DNA of 64,000 bases from Lysinibacillus sp. BPa_S21 (GTDB lineage Bacteria > Bacillota > Bacilli > Bacillales_A > Planococcaceae), in contig NZ_JALIRS010000012.1 in the NCBI RefSeq assembly GCF_023337795.1, positions 1 through 64,000 of the forward strand, in the 5' to 3' direction. Below, piece after piece: positions 8,521-16,872 of this stretch (position 1 is the stretch's first letter; each line of letters starts with the position of its first letter). The translations under genes and the position numbers were made by a program. The notes below the pieces were generated by a model, which ran no database searches, was not told where the DNA came from, and saw nothing but the letters and a program-made list of their open reading frames with translations.

Positions 8521-8952
8521 TTACTGACTACTCTTCAGCGAGCGACGATATTGCCATTGCTTTAACTGAAAATGTAGGAAACAACCTATACAAAATCCTG
8601 CAATTGCTAGCGATGAAGCTACAGCAACCATTCCTGTAAAGACATAGCCTACCACCTGCCATTTTAGCCAGAAACCTATAAATCCACCAGTTAAACAAAA
8701 GCTAGCAATACTAGAATTGAACTTTTGCTGTTGCGCATCCTCTGGTATATAAGTAGATGGCGCCTTTTTCAGAAACAGCTTCCCTACTCGAATAATAGGA
8801 TTAAAATTACATAAAACACCAAGTAAATTTGCTACTAAAGGAATGGCTAAAATCCAAAAGACACCTGTTATCCATGTTAGAATGACACTTACAAGAATCG
8901 TCCATTGATTAAGTCGAACAAGCGGCCTTGGAATTGCATGAGGCTGTGACAT
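8521..8952 (-). CDS. DUF4395 family membrane protein
   Basis: 143 residues with four hydrophobic segments arranged as two pairs around a soluble stretch that carries DAQQQKFNSSIASF, the family signature, and ending in GFCIGCFLHFQ with a CxxC-like Cys pair inside the last helix. DUF4395 genes often neighbour thioredoxin-like or rhodanese genes in Bacillales, suggesting a redox or sulfur link, but no such partner is present here. The start follows AGGTAGG. It is divergent from the FhuF-like gene and lies just upstream of the Fur box region. Confidence 0.85.
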   Translation of the reverse strand: MSQPHAIPRPLVRLNQWTILVSVILTWITGVFWILAIPLVANLLGVLCNFNPIIRVGKLFLKKAPSTYIPEDAQQQKFNSSIASFCLTGGFIGFWLKWQVVGYVFTGMVAVASSLAIAGFCIGCFLHFQLKQWQYRRSLKSSQ

Positions 8953-9006
8953 TTTAAAACCTACCTTTCAGATATGTTTAATGTATTTTACTATATTGCA
9001 TTCCAT

Positions 9007-9035
9007 TTGTGAAGCAAAAATGATTAATTTATAAT
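9007..9035 (+). promoter_or_regulatory. promoter of the FhuF-like gene
   Basis: TTGTGA (9007-9012) and a perfect TATAAT (9030-9035) with a 17-base spacer, 36 bases upstream of the chosen start codon. No convincing Fur box overlaps it. Confidence 0.6.
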
Positions 9036-9071
9036 AAACGTAACAGATGATTGAAAGAAAAGGTGATGACA

Positions 9072-9779
9072 ATGCCAGCATTAACGATGGATCAAGTTCG
9101 TCAATTGAATTCCTATAGCATTTATACGACGGAACCAAAGCGGACATTATTTACATTAGCTGATATACATAAAGACTTTTACCATCCTGATTTTTTAAAC
9201 CTAATGATGGGGATTACAGATGCAGCAACTGAAACGGCCGCTATTTCTCACTTTGCACGCCGCTACGGAATGTTTTTTGCTATGCAACTTTACATGCTTG
9301 CCGCCTATGACGAAGTCTGGGATGGTAAACCAATCGAGCTACGCTTTGATGCAGCAAAAGAATTCGATAGTTTTACTGTTGCAATGTTCGTGAACCCAAA
9401 CGATTGGCGTTATGTCGACGAGGATGAGCGTCAAGCTGTTATTGAGAAGATTCTCTATGATGGGCATGTTATCGTTCAACAGCTTCGTAAAGTGACATCT
9501 ATTTCCCCACTAACTATCTGGGAAAATTTCTTCGGATATTTACTTTGGCACTATCACATATTGCTTTCTAATCCTGGTCTAGCCGATCAGGCGATGGAGG
9601 ATATTGAAGCTTTAGAGGACCCTAAAACATGGGCTCGTTTCTCAAACAAATCTTGGTGGGCACAATATACAGGTGGTCAGAGCCCCACTAATTTAGTGAA
9701 CGTACCAGTCCGAAAATCATGCTGTTTTTCTAAAGACATTCCAGGCTTAATGGCTTGTGGCTTTTGCCCGATGAAATGA
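9072..9779 (+). CDS. FhuF-like ferric iron reductase with C-terminal [2Fe-2S] motif
   Basis: 235 residues, cytoplasmic. The C-terminus carries CC-x10-C-x2-C (SCCFSKDIPGLMACGFC), exactly the four-cysteine pattern that binds the [2Fe-2S] centre in the E. coli siderophore-iron reductase FhuF; the rest is helical as in that family. The likely job is reductive release of iron from imported ferri-siderophores. The ATG at 9072 is chosen because AAGGTGA is five bases upstream; the frame is open back to a TTG at 9051. A terminator follows. The candidate Fur-regulated RNA is 0.6 kb away, but no siderophore transporter is adjacent. Confidence 0.82.
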   Translation: MPALTMDQVRQLNSYSIYTTEPKRTLFTLADIHKDFYHPDFLNLMMGITDAATETAAISHFARRYGMFFAMQLYMLAAYDEVWDGKPIELRFDAAKEFDSFTVAMFVNPNDWRYVDEDERQAVIEKILYDGHVIVQQLRKVTSISPLTIWENFFGYLLWHYHILLSNPGLADQAMEDIEALEDPKTWARFSNKSWWAQYTGGQSPTNLVNVPVRKSCCFSKDIPGLMACGFCPMK

Positions 9780-9816
9780 AAAACAGCCTTACCTCTCCTA
9801 TTAAAAAATATAATGA

Positions 9817-9870
9817 AAAAGAATCCATTTTGATCAATTTTCTATTCAAACTGGATTCTTTTTATTTTTT
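9817..9870 (+). terminator. intrinsic terminator of the FhuF-like gene
   Basis: Stem AAAGAATCCA / TGGATTCTTT followed by TTATTTTTTT. Confidence 0.85.
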
Positions 9871-9914
9871 TGCTATCCAACTTGAGTGTGCTCGATATCT
9901 TACGGAGGATAAAA

Positions 9915-10070
9915 ATGATTAATCAAAATCCATTTGAGGTGATTGAAGAGATTTACGAGGAGCATTACAAGTATTTGCGGAATGAAAGAACTTATTATAA
10001 TTTCACATCAATAGCTATAATACTATTTGTTTCAGCTTGTCTATTTAACTTAATGAAAAGGAATCGTTGA
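9915..10070 (+). CDS. small single-pass membrane protein, 51 aa
   Basis: Starts at an ATG seven bases behind GGAGG. The first ~28 residues are polar and acidic (FEVIEEIYEEHYKYLRNERTYY), followed by one transmembrane helix (SIAIILFVSACLFNL) and a basic end KRNR, giving a probable N-out/C-in or anchored topology. No family is recognised. Its stop codon lies inside the left arm of the palindromic repeat at 10066-10190, whose arms would form a hairpin at the 3' end of the message. Confidence 0.6.
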   Translation: MINQNPFEVIEEIYEEHYKYLRNERTYYNFTSIAIILFVSACLFNLMKRNR

Positions 10071-10190
10071 TTTTCACGGAGAGTGGCGACTCCTGCGGGA
10101 TTAGCTTGAGCTGAAAGCCCCGCAGGAACGTAGTGAAGAGAAGATTGAAGCCAAGCCCACGGAAAGCGCCAACTCGGAGTGAAAATCAAC
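10066..10190 (+). repeat. Bacillales-type palindromic intergenic repeat, simple form
   Basis: A 125-bp element bounded by the perfect 12-bp inverted repeat GTTGATTTTCAC / GTGAAAATCAAC. Inside are GGCGACTCCTGCGGG and CCCCGCAGGA, which pair, and GGAAAGCGCC, which pairs with GGCG near the other end, so the whole element can fold into one branched hairpin. The same block order (GTTGATT, GGCGACTCC, GGGATTAGC, GGAAAGCGC, AATCAAC) is found on the minus strand of the three large composite repeats in this window. No coding capacity. Confidence 0.8.
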
Positions 10191-10260
10191 TATTGTTTAT
10201 TGATTCACCTTAATTTATATATTATTCTTTTGTCGAGGAGGTAAGGCTTTTTACTATTAT

Positions 10261-10941
10261 TTATTTTTCATAAACGACGAACCAATCACCTTGATCCTCA
10301 TACATAGAAGTACCTGTATAACCCTGTTTTAAAAGCTGTTGCTGACCTACTGTATCCCCCATCGATATCGACTTCTTTTCTGTAAAGGCTGATTGCTCTT
10401 GTCGCAAGTCTTTATAGAAAATATACCGGAGCTTATCTACATACTTAATCTTCAATCCTTTTACGACTAGCCCTTGGGAAAATTTATCTTTCAAGCTAGG
10501 GATATTATATGGCTTTACTGTTGAGCATACGTAATCATATTTTTTTAAATCGATGTGGCCCATGATAACTTGGGCTAATGTTTTTTGTAATCCATAGCCA
10601 CGGTATGTTGGTGAGACATTCGATATTTCTTGATATAAAACTTTATGAAATTCTTCCTCGGCAATCCCACAATCGTAGCCAAGGTGCTCGTCATCAACAG
10701 GTGGGTTCAATAGTGCACGAAAGGCCATTAGCTCATCCCCTACGTAAGCTCCGATCATCATGCCATTGCCGCTTAAAATATAGTCAAACTCCTCAGTACT
10801 TAAAGGTTGTAAAATACTTTTGTCTGCTAAATATTCATAAACCTCAAGCTGCAATTTTTCAATTTCTTGCAAATGCTGAAGATTTAATGTTGTAACAAAA
10901 AACGGCGTTTCTCCAAGCATACCTTCATAAATTTTCTCCAT
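10261..10941 (-). CDS. GNAT family acyltransferase linked to the racemase
   Basis: 226 residues with a GNAT core; the acyl-CoA loop is in NVSPTYRGYGLQKTLAQVIM (R-G-x-G-L-Q). The C-terminal ~60 residues extend beyond the usual fold. Its ribosome binding site AAGGAGG overlaps the stop codon region of the preceding enolase-superfamily gene (12-base gap), so the two are co-translated. In Geobacillus an N-succinylamino-acid racemase is encoded with a GNAT succinyltransferase and an M20 desuccinylase that convert D- to L-amino acids; this gene could be the N-acylating step of such a path. The substrate is inference. Confidence 0.8.
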   Translation of the reverse strand: MEKIYEGMLGETPFFVTTLNLQHLQEIEKLQLEVYEYLADKSILQPLSTEEFDYILSGNGMMIGAYVGDELMAFRALLNPPVDDEHLGYDCGIAEEEFHKVLYQEISNVSPTYRGYGLQKTLAQVIMGHIDLKKYDYVCSTVKPYNIPSLKDKFSQGLVVKGLKIKYVDKLRYIFYKDLRQEQSAFTEKKSISMGDTVGQQQLLKQGYTGTSMYEDQGDWFVVYEK

Positions 10942-10953
10942 GTCGCCGCCTCC

Positions 10954-12066
10954 TTAAGCTGTTACAATTGTTGAGAATTTACATAATTCTTTAAGGATCT
11001 CTTCATCAACGTCTACGCCTAATCCTGGTTTCTCATTTAAACAGATAAATGGAACATCATAGTGTAAGTTCCCAACATCCTTAGAGAATTTTAATGGGCC
11101 CGTTAATTCTACACTTGTCATTATTTTTTTAGAGAATGCTACATGGAAGCCAGCTGCTGAACCAACGGAAGATTCGACCATTGAGCCGATTTGGCATTCA
11201 ATGCCTGCCATTTCAGCCATAACCGCTAGTTTCATAGCCGGATAAATACCACCGCATTTCATTAATTTAATATTTACTTTATCTGCAGCACGCTTTGCAA
11301 TAATTTCGCGCATTTCACGTACACCGCGAAGACCTTCATCAATCATCAATGGAACATCAGATTTTGACTTGATCTCTACCATTCCATCAATATCTTCACT
11401 ATCTACTGGCTGCTCTAACCAATCGATATTTAGATCCTTTAATGCACGTAAACCTTGTAATGTAGTGGACGCATTGCCCCATCCTTGATTTACATCTACA
11501 CGAATGGCGATGTCTTCACCAACACGTTCACGCACCGCTTTGATACGAGCAACATCGCGAGCTACCTCTGTTCCGACCTTCATTTTAAATGATCGATAGC
11601 CCATCTCCACACGGTTTACCGCCTCTTCTGCCATTGCCTCAGGTGTTCCAATGCTCAGTACATGGGTAATCGGGAATTTCTCATGATAACGACCACCTAG
11701 TAGTTGGTACACTGGAACCTGTAACGCTTTCCCTGCAATATCGAAACAAGCAATGTCAATTGCCGCTTTCGCTGCTGGCACATCCTTCACAGCTTTGTTC
11801 AATTTATCGTGAAGTTTTTCAAAGGCCATTGGATCTTCCCCAATAATTGCAGGAGCAAGCTGGTTCTTTAATACAGCATATGTGCTTTCCCACGTCTCCC
11901 CAGTTACGTGCTCGTCCGGCACTGCTTCACCATAGCCTACAATACCTGTGTCTGTCGTAACCTTCAAAATAATAGAAGGCATTGTATCATATGTAGCATA
12001 ACTGATGATAAATGGATCAATAAGTGGTAAATGAATTGCAAAAATTTCTACTTGTTGGATTTTCAT
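10954..12066 (-). CDS. mandelate racemase/muconate lactonizing enzyme family protein (N-acyl amino acid racemase or dipeptide epimerase type)
   Basis: 370 residues, enolase superfamily, muconate-lactonizing subgroup. The N-terminal capping domain (residues ~1-125) precedes a TIM barrel with the KxK acid/base motif FKMKVG (near residue 165), metal ligands in VDVNQGW, WLEQPV and MIDEGL, the second catalytic Lys in IKLMKCGG, and GSMVESSVGSAAGFH on strand eight. These fit a racemase/epimerase of amino-acid derivatives. Orthologues with this pattern include N-succinylamino-acid racemases and L-Ala-D/L-Glu epimerases; specificity cannot be fixed here. The ATG at 12066 follows AGGAGA; the frame extends 18 codons upstream without a ribosome binding site. 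Divergent from its probable regulator. Confidence 0.85.
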   Translation of the reverse strand: MKIQQVEIFAIHLPLIDPFIISYATYDTMPSIILKVTTDTGIVGYGEAVPDEHVTGETWESTYAVLKNQLAPAIIGEDPMAFEKLHDKLNKAVKDVPAAKAAIDIACFDIAGKALQVPVYQLLGGRYHEKFPITHVLSIGTPEAMAEEAVNRVEMGYRSFKMKVGTEVARDVARIKAVRERVGEDIAIRVDVNQGWGNASTTLQGLRALKDLNIDWLEQPVDSEDIDGMVEIKSKSDVPLMIDEGLRGVREMREIIAKRAADKVNIKLMKCGGIYPAMKLAVMAEMAGIECQIGSMVESSVGSAAGFHVAFSKKIMTSVELTGPLKFSKDVGNLHYDVPFICLNEKPGLGVDVDEEILKELCKFSTIVTA

Positions 12067-12146
12067 TTTGATCAGTCTCCTGTATAATAAAGTTGTCGCT
12101 AATACGTCGCTAATTATCAAAAAAATATAGAAAAGGAATGTTACCC

Positions 12147-13388
12147 ATGTCTACTAAAATAGCGGTTATCTGCTCTAAAGCATTTATGAAGCGTATAAAT
12201 AGTATCGCACAAAACATAGAGAATATTCAAATAGATTTTTACCTCTACAAGCAACCTACAGAGGCGCCCGTTTTGTTAAAGGAAATGAAGCCATGTGATG
12301 CCCTTTTATTCGGAGGAACGCTACCCTATTTACATGCCCAATCCGCACTGTCCGAACTGCCCATACCTTGGAATTATATAAAACAAGATGAGACGGCAGT
12401 TTCTACAACTTTATTATCGCTTATAGCCAATCATACTGTACCTTTAAATAGAATTTCTATTGATGTTATGAATCCAGCTATTGTCGAAAATGTTTTAACA
12501 GAAATAGAGTATTTCGGTCCAAAACCATATATCCAGCCTATTTCTATCACGGAACCTACTCAATCTATATTGCATCATCATATCGCTTTGTGGGAGGCTA
12601 ACAGCATTGACTTTGTTATAACAAGTATTCATAGTGTGTTTGATGAATTACAGGCTCTTCAAATACCTGCAATGCGCATGTTAGATGCAACTAATTCCAT
12701 TGTACAATGCTTAGAGGAAACGAAATCCCAATCGCTTCTTACAAAATCCGAATCTGTGAAAGCTGTCGTTGGACTATTAGAAGCTCCTGAAGATAAACCG
12801 ATAGACGATAACATGTTAACGCAAATCACTGCAGCCACGCATTCAACTTATAAAGAAATTTCACCGTATTCTTTTGAGCTATATACGACAGCCGGGCATT
12901 TGCAAAAAGCGCTCGAAAAAGAGAACTTACAGAACTTATTACAACAAACCGATCAGTCATTTAAGCTTGCATTTGGTTATGGGCATTCAATAGTTGAGGC
13001 TAACCAAAATGCTAAGCACGCATTAACATTTGCTAAACCTTGTGAAATTTATATACTTGATGAACATAAAAACTTGCTAGGCCCATTCCCAAAATCAGAA
13101 GTAAGACTATCTTTAAAAACAGATGACCCCTACGTTTTACAAATGGCAAAGCAGACAAGCTTAAGTCCATTGAATATTTCTAAGATAATCCATTTTAGCC
13201 GAGAGCGACAATCAGCTCAATTTACTTCTCATAATCTTGCAGAATACTTACAAGTAACACGCCGCACAACAGAGCGCATTATTAAAAAATTAGTGGATAA
13301 TGGTTATGCTAACGTAGTTGGTGAAGAAATGACTCACCAACAAGGGCGCCCACGTACGATATATGAATTAAACTTTGCGGTCTATTGA
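12147..13388 (+). CDS. transcriptional regulator, PrpR-like sensor plus winged HTH
   Basis: 413 residues. The first ~190 residues resemble a PrpR-type ligand-sensing domain (alternating beta/alpha, CDALLFGGTLPY, FVITSIHSVFDELQ). The middle (residues ~250-310) contains GYGHSIVEANQNAKHALTFA, the degenerate GGDEF-like motif seen in several Bacillales regulators. The C-terminal ~80 residues hold a winged helix (SHNLAEYLQVTRRTTERIIKKLVDNGYANVVGEE). It is divergent from the racemase-acyltransferase operon with an 80-base intergenic region and is flanked by the NhaC gene, so it probably controls these genes in response to a small molecule. Start set at 12147 behind AAAAGGA rather than the ATG at 12138. 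Confidence 0.75.
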   Translation: MSTKIAVICSKAFMKRINSIAQNIENIQIDFYLYKQPTEAPVLLKEMKPCDALLFGGTLPYLHAQSALSELPIPWNYIKQDETAVSTTLLSLIANHTVPLNRISIDVMNPAIVENVLTEIEYFGPKPYIQPISITEPTQSILHHHIALWEANSIDFVITSIHSVFDELQALQIPAMRMLDATNSIVQCLEETKSQSLLTKSESVKAVVGLLEAPEDKPIDDNMLTQITAATHSTYKEISPYSFELYTTAGHLQKALEKENLQNLLQQTDQSFKLAFGYGHSIVEANQNAKHALTFAKPCEIYILDEHKNLLGPFPKSEVRLSLKTDDPYVLQMAKQTSLSPLNISKIIHFSRERQSAQFTSHNLAEYLQVTRRTTERIIKKLVDNGYANVVGEEMTHQQGRPRTIYELNFAVY

Positions 13389-13468
13389 AGGTTGAAAAGC
13401 CCTCGCAGATGCTGTTGCTCCTGCGAGAGCTTACCTATTAGAAAAGAGTGCATTTAAAGCTTCAAAAT

Positions 13469-14914
13469 TTAGTCAGCCATAACCATATTAGCATCACTTA
13501 TTTCTTGCTCTTTTTTGCGCTTCTCTTCCGCTTCCATTTCTTCAGGTGTCAGCTTTACAATCGCAAATCCAATATAAGCATAAAAAATTGAAATAATAGG
13601 TACCAAGAAGTTAATAATAGCATATGGCGCATATTCCATTGCACCTACACCTAATGTTGCTAAAATAAAGACTCCACAAGTATTCCATGGGAAGAATACA
13701 GAAGTTAGTGTTCCCCCATCTTCTAACGCACGAGATAAATTTTTCGAATGCAAGCCGCGCTCTCGATACACATTCGCAAACATACGTGATGGAACAACAA
13801 TTGAAATATACTGCTCAGAACATGTAGCATTTGTTGTAATACATGCTGCAATCGTTGAAGCAACTAGGCTTCCTGTAGATTTAGCAAATTTCACAATGAC
13901 ATCCATAAGTGCTTTTAACATGCCGGAATATTCTAATACCCCACCGAATGTCATTGCCACAATTGTCATTGAAACCGTATTCATCATTGAATCTAAGCCA
14001 CCACGGTTAAATAGGTTGTCCACCATGTCATTGCCAGTTGAAATCACAAATCCTTCTTGTAAAGCATGTACAGCCATTGTAGGTGTACCACCTTGTACGA
14101 AGATTTGTAGTAAGAATCCTGAGATAATTCCGACAACTAAAGCTGGAATCGCAGGTACTTTTTTCGCTACCAATACAATTACACCAACTGGAACAAGTAA
14201 TAACCAAGGAGAAATAACGAAACTATCCTCCATTACTTTTAATGTTGTTAAAATACTTTCCGATTGCATTGAGATGTCAGCGAAGCTTCTACCCATAATT
14301 CCAAATACAACGATCGCAATGATTAAAGCTGGAATTGTTGTGTAAAGCATGTGCTTAATATGATCAAATAAGTCGGTACCTGTTAAACCTGCAGCGAGAT
14401 TAGTAGTATCCGATAACGGTGACATCTTATCACCAAAATATGCGCCCGAAATAACCGCTCCAGCAATCATTGCTGCAGGAATTCCCATACTTAAACCAAT
14501 TCCCATACCAGCAACACCGATTGTTGCCATCGTCGACCACGAGCTACCGATTGCCAGTGCAACAATTGAACACAACAGCATGATTGTTACTAAAAACCAA
14601 GCCGGAGAAATTAATTTCAAACCATAATAAATCATTGTTGCTACGACACCGCCGCCAATCCATGCGCCAATTGTCAAACCTACTAAAATAATAATAACAA
14701 TCGCTGGTAAAGCTAGACGTATTCCCTTATACATCATTTCCTCAATTTCCATCCACTTAAATCCATGCATTTTGGCCACAATTGCTGCTACAGTTGTTCC
14801 AATAATAAGTGGTACGTGAGGACTTTGCTCTAACGCAACTACTGTAATTAACATAGCTATAATCATTATTGCAAAAGTCAGAACAGCCCAACCAGCATTA
14901 ATTTCCTTTTTCAT
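13469..14914 (-). CDS. nhaC: Na+/H+ antiporter, NhaC family
   Basis: 481 residues with about twelve hydrophobic segments. NhaC-type motifs are present: SSWSTMATIGVAG, GAYFGDKMSPLSDTTNLA (with the conserved acidic residue and SPLSDTTN), and NATCSEQYISIV. Members exchange H+ and Na+, and some carry organic acids (malate/lactate in MleN). Placement between an M20 amidohydrolase and the racemase cluster suggests it may supply or export a substrate of that pathway, which is inference. The start at 14914 has AAAGGGGATGG upstream; an in-frame extension to 14959 lacks a ribosome binding site. The C-terminus is strongly charged. Confidence 0.88.
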   Translation of the reverse strand: MKKEINAGWAVLTFAIMIIAMLITVVALEQSPHVPLIIGTTVAAIVAKMHGFKWMEIEEMMYKGIRLALPAIVIIILVGLTIGAWIGGGVVATMIYYGLKLISPAWFLVTIMLLCSIVALAIGSSWSTMATIGVAGMGIGLSMGIPAAMIAGAVISGAYFGDKMSPLSDTTNLAAGLTGTDLFDHIKHMLYTTIPALIIAIVVFGIMGRSFADISMQSESILTTLKVMEDSFVISPWLLLVPVGVIVLVAKKVPAIPALVVGIISGFLLQIFVQGGTPTMAVHALQEGFVISTGNDMVDNLFNRGGLDSMMNTVSMTIVAMTFGGVLEYSGMLKALMDVIVKFAKSTGSLVASTIAACITTNATCSEQYISIVVPSRMFANVYRERGLHSKNLSRALEDGGTLTSVFFPWNTCGVFILATLGVGAMEYAPYAIINFLVPIISIFYAYIGFAIVKLTPEEMEAEEKRKKEQEISDANMVMAD

Positions 14915-15124
14915 GAATCCATCCCCTTTTTTGCACCAGTTGCCAATCCCCGTTGTCATAGACGCAAATAATTTTATATGTTTTTTAGCATAATATTCAA
15001 AAAATTAAAAGTCAACGCAAAAATTTTATGCTTCTCTAGCAATTTCCACTGTTTTAGCGTATAAAAACGTTTTCAAATAGCTATTAAGGTCAATGCAAAA
15101 TATTCATACATTTCGCTAAAAAGA

Positions 15125-15162
15125 AAATAAAAAAGAACTATATCAAAAGATTTTGATATAGC
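15125..15162 (-). terminator. intrinsic terminator of the M20 gene
   Basis: Stem CTATATCAAAA / TTTTGATATAG with a two-base loop, followed on the minus strand by TTCTTTTTTATTTTC. It separates the M20 gene from nhaC, so they are not one simple operon. Confidence 0.8.
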
Positions 15163-15177
15163 TCCCTCTTGCAATCA

Positions 15178-16290
15178 TTATTCGTATTCAGGTTTTTTCT
15201 CTAACACACAAGCAAGTACTTTCGCAGCATCTATTAATGCACTTCGTTCAAAAGTCATTTTTGGATGATGTAATCCTGGTGCTAAGTTGGCTCCAATACC
15301 AATCATCGTTGCTTTTAATTCAGGTTTTTTAACTGTGTAAAAATGGAAATCATCACTTCCAGGTGTTGAAATTTCCCCTGCAAGATACTCTTCCCCAAAC
15401 GTTGCAATAATGGCTTCTTTAGCCATACGTGCAGCAACTGAAGAAACCTCAGCACCAGGTGTAAAATCGATCCATTTCCAGTCCATATCAATTTCAAACT
15501 GCTGTTGGATTGATGTTAAACCAAACTCAATACGACTACGGAGTAATTCTAGTTGGTTATTACGTTGCGCGCGAATATCCATAGAGAAGCTTGCAGTACC
15601 CGGAATAATATTCGTACTACCACCATCTGCAACAATTTTCGTTAACTTTGCAGAATGAGGCTCGAAGGGTGATAAATGTATACTATTGAGCATTTGTTGT
15701 ACGGCCATAATCACATCGATTGCATTTTTCCCTTGATGAGGTCTAGCACCATGAGCATCAGTGCCTCGTATTGCTCCCTCTAAAAAATAAGCAGCACCAT
15801 GATGGATAGCAGGCGATATCTGACCAAGTGGTAACTCTTCAATTGGTCTTAAATGAACACCAAATAAATGCGATACACCATCAACAGCCCCGCGCTCAAA
15901 GGCTGCACAAGCTCCATTGCCAAGCTCTTCAGCAGGTTGGAAAATAAAACGGACGCGATGTTGCAATGGTCGATCTTTCAGCAATAATAAAGCGCCAAGC
16001 ACCATCGTAATATTTGCATCATGCCCACATGAGTGGTTAGCTTGCCACTTTCCATCTACTTCCTGCCATAAAGCATCTATATCTGCACGTACAGCAACAA
16101 TTTCATCACCTGTACCAATTTCCGCAATCAACCCTGGCACATCCCCTAACAAACGATAGGATACGTTCAGCTCATCTAAAATGGACGCAATCTTTTTAGT
16201 AGTTTCGAATTCCTTCCAGCTTACCTCTGGGTATTTATGAAAATGATCAAACCATTGATAAAGCGTTTCCTCTAATACTGCATTTGACAT
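15178..16290 (-). CDS. M20 family amidohydrolase (N-acyl amino acid deacylase type)
   Basis: 370-371 residues. Zinc-site motifs of the M20D group are intact: RADIDALWQE, NHSCGHDANITMVLGA, FQPAEELGNGACAAFERGA, and HHPKMTFE at the C-terminus; the lid domain with GTDAHGARPHQG lies in the middle. These enzymes remove an acyl group from amino acids (hippurate, N-acetyl or N-succinyl amino acids). Together with a GNAT acyltransferase and a racemase it would complete an acylate-racemise-deacylate cycle. The ATG at 16290 is preferred because of AGAGGTG six bases upstream; the frame is open to 16323. Confidence 0.88.
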   Translation of the reverse strand: MSNAVLEETLYQWFDHFHKYPEVSWKEFETTKKIASILDELNVSYRLLGDVPGLIAEIGTGDEIVAVRADIDALWQEVDGKWQANHSCGHDANITMVLGALLLLKDRPLQHRVRFIFQPAEELGNGACAAFERGAVDGVSHLFGVHLRPIEELPLGQISPAIHHGAAYFLEGAIRGTDAHGARPHQGKNAIDVIMAVQQMLNSIHLSPFEPHSAKLTKIVADGGSTNIIPGTASFSMDIRAQRNNQLELLRSRIEFGLTSIQQQFEIDMDWKWIDFTPGAEVSSVAARMAKEAIIATFGEEYLAGEISTPGSDDFHFYTVKKPELKATMIGIGANLAPGLHHPKMTFERSALIDAAKVLACVLEKKPEYE

Positions 16291-16399
16291 AACTACACCT
16301 CTATACGCATTTTTGTTTCCCATTATACATGAAACGATTTCTTAAAAGTACATATGGATTTAGAACTATGTATATAAAAAATAAGAGTGCAGCAAGCAA

Positions 16400-16432
16400 A
16401 TATCGGAACGGAAATCAACCACACGCTATGTT
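16400..16432. repeat. short remnant of the palindromic repeat end
   Basis: CGGAACGGAAATCAACCACAC is the terminal block of the composite repeat (same end as the reverse complement of 36315-36345). Nothing else of the element remains. The stretch 16324-16520 otherwise shows no gene. Confidence 0.5.
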
Positions 16433-16467
16433 GATAATCCAAAAATGAATTGTATATGCAAAAAACA

Positions 16468-16512
16468 AAGAACTGCGTTAAAAGTTATTTCCACTTTTAG
16501 CACAGTCCTTCA
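16468..16512 (-). terminator. intrinsic terminator of the 47-aa small gene
   Basis: On the minus strand AAGGACTGTGCTAAAAGT pairs imperfectly with ACTTTTAACGCAGTTCTT and is followed by TGTTTTTTG. Confidence 0.75.
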
Positions 16513-16520
16513 AATATTTA

Positions 16521-16664
16521 TTATAAACTTGTAAAAAAACCTTCTGGATATTCTTCATAATGCACCATCGTTATTTGCTCCTCATTATTTTCCCCTTCTA
16601 TAGTAAGCTCCATTTCCTGATCCATTAGATACGTTTCAAATTTTGAGTTCAACAACTTTTTCAT
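16521..16664 (-). CDS. small acidic protein, 47 aa, unknown
   Basis: An ATG-led frame of 47 codons with AGAGAGGTG seven bases upstream and its own terminator downstream (16468-16512), the layout of a genuine small gene. The peptide begins MKKLLNSKFETYLMDQEMEL and ends HYEEYPEGFFTSL; it is acidic, with no hydrophobic segment long enough for a membrane helix. I do not recognise it. It lies alone between the M20 gene and the TRAP operon. Confidence 0.6.
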   Translation of the reverse strand: MKKLLNSKFETYLMDQEMELTIEGENNEEQITMVHYEEYPEGFFTSL

Positions 16665-16804
16665 TTAATCACCTCTCTATTCAATTTGATAGAATTTTCT
16701 GATAATTGTATTATACAATGCCTTTTGGAAAAAAAGCAATAAACGATGCTCATTATGCATAAAACATATAAAAACAATCTACATTTTAGATCAATTTCGA
16801 CTTA

Positions 16805-16840
16805 ACAAAAAAGAGATGTATCAAATTATGATACATCTCC
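16805..16840 (-). terminator. intrinsic terminator of the TRAP operon
   Basis: Stem GAGATGTATCA / TGATACATCTC with TTTTTTG tail on the minus strand, just past the permease gene. Confidence 0.88.
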
Positions 16841-16872
16841 TTTCAAGGAAAGACTTATAAACGTAAGCCCCT

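Noticed and set aside
13896..14345. 149-codon plus-strand frame inside nhaC
   Set aside because: Shadow of the antiporter gene on the other strand.
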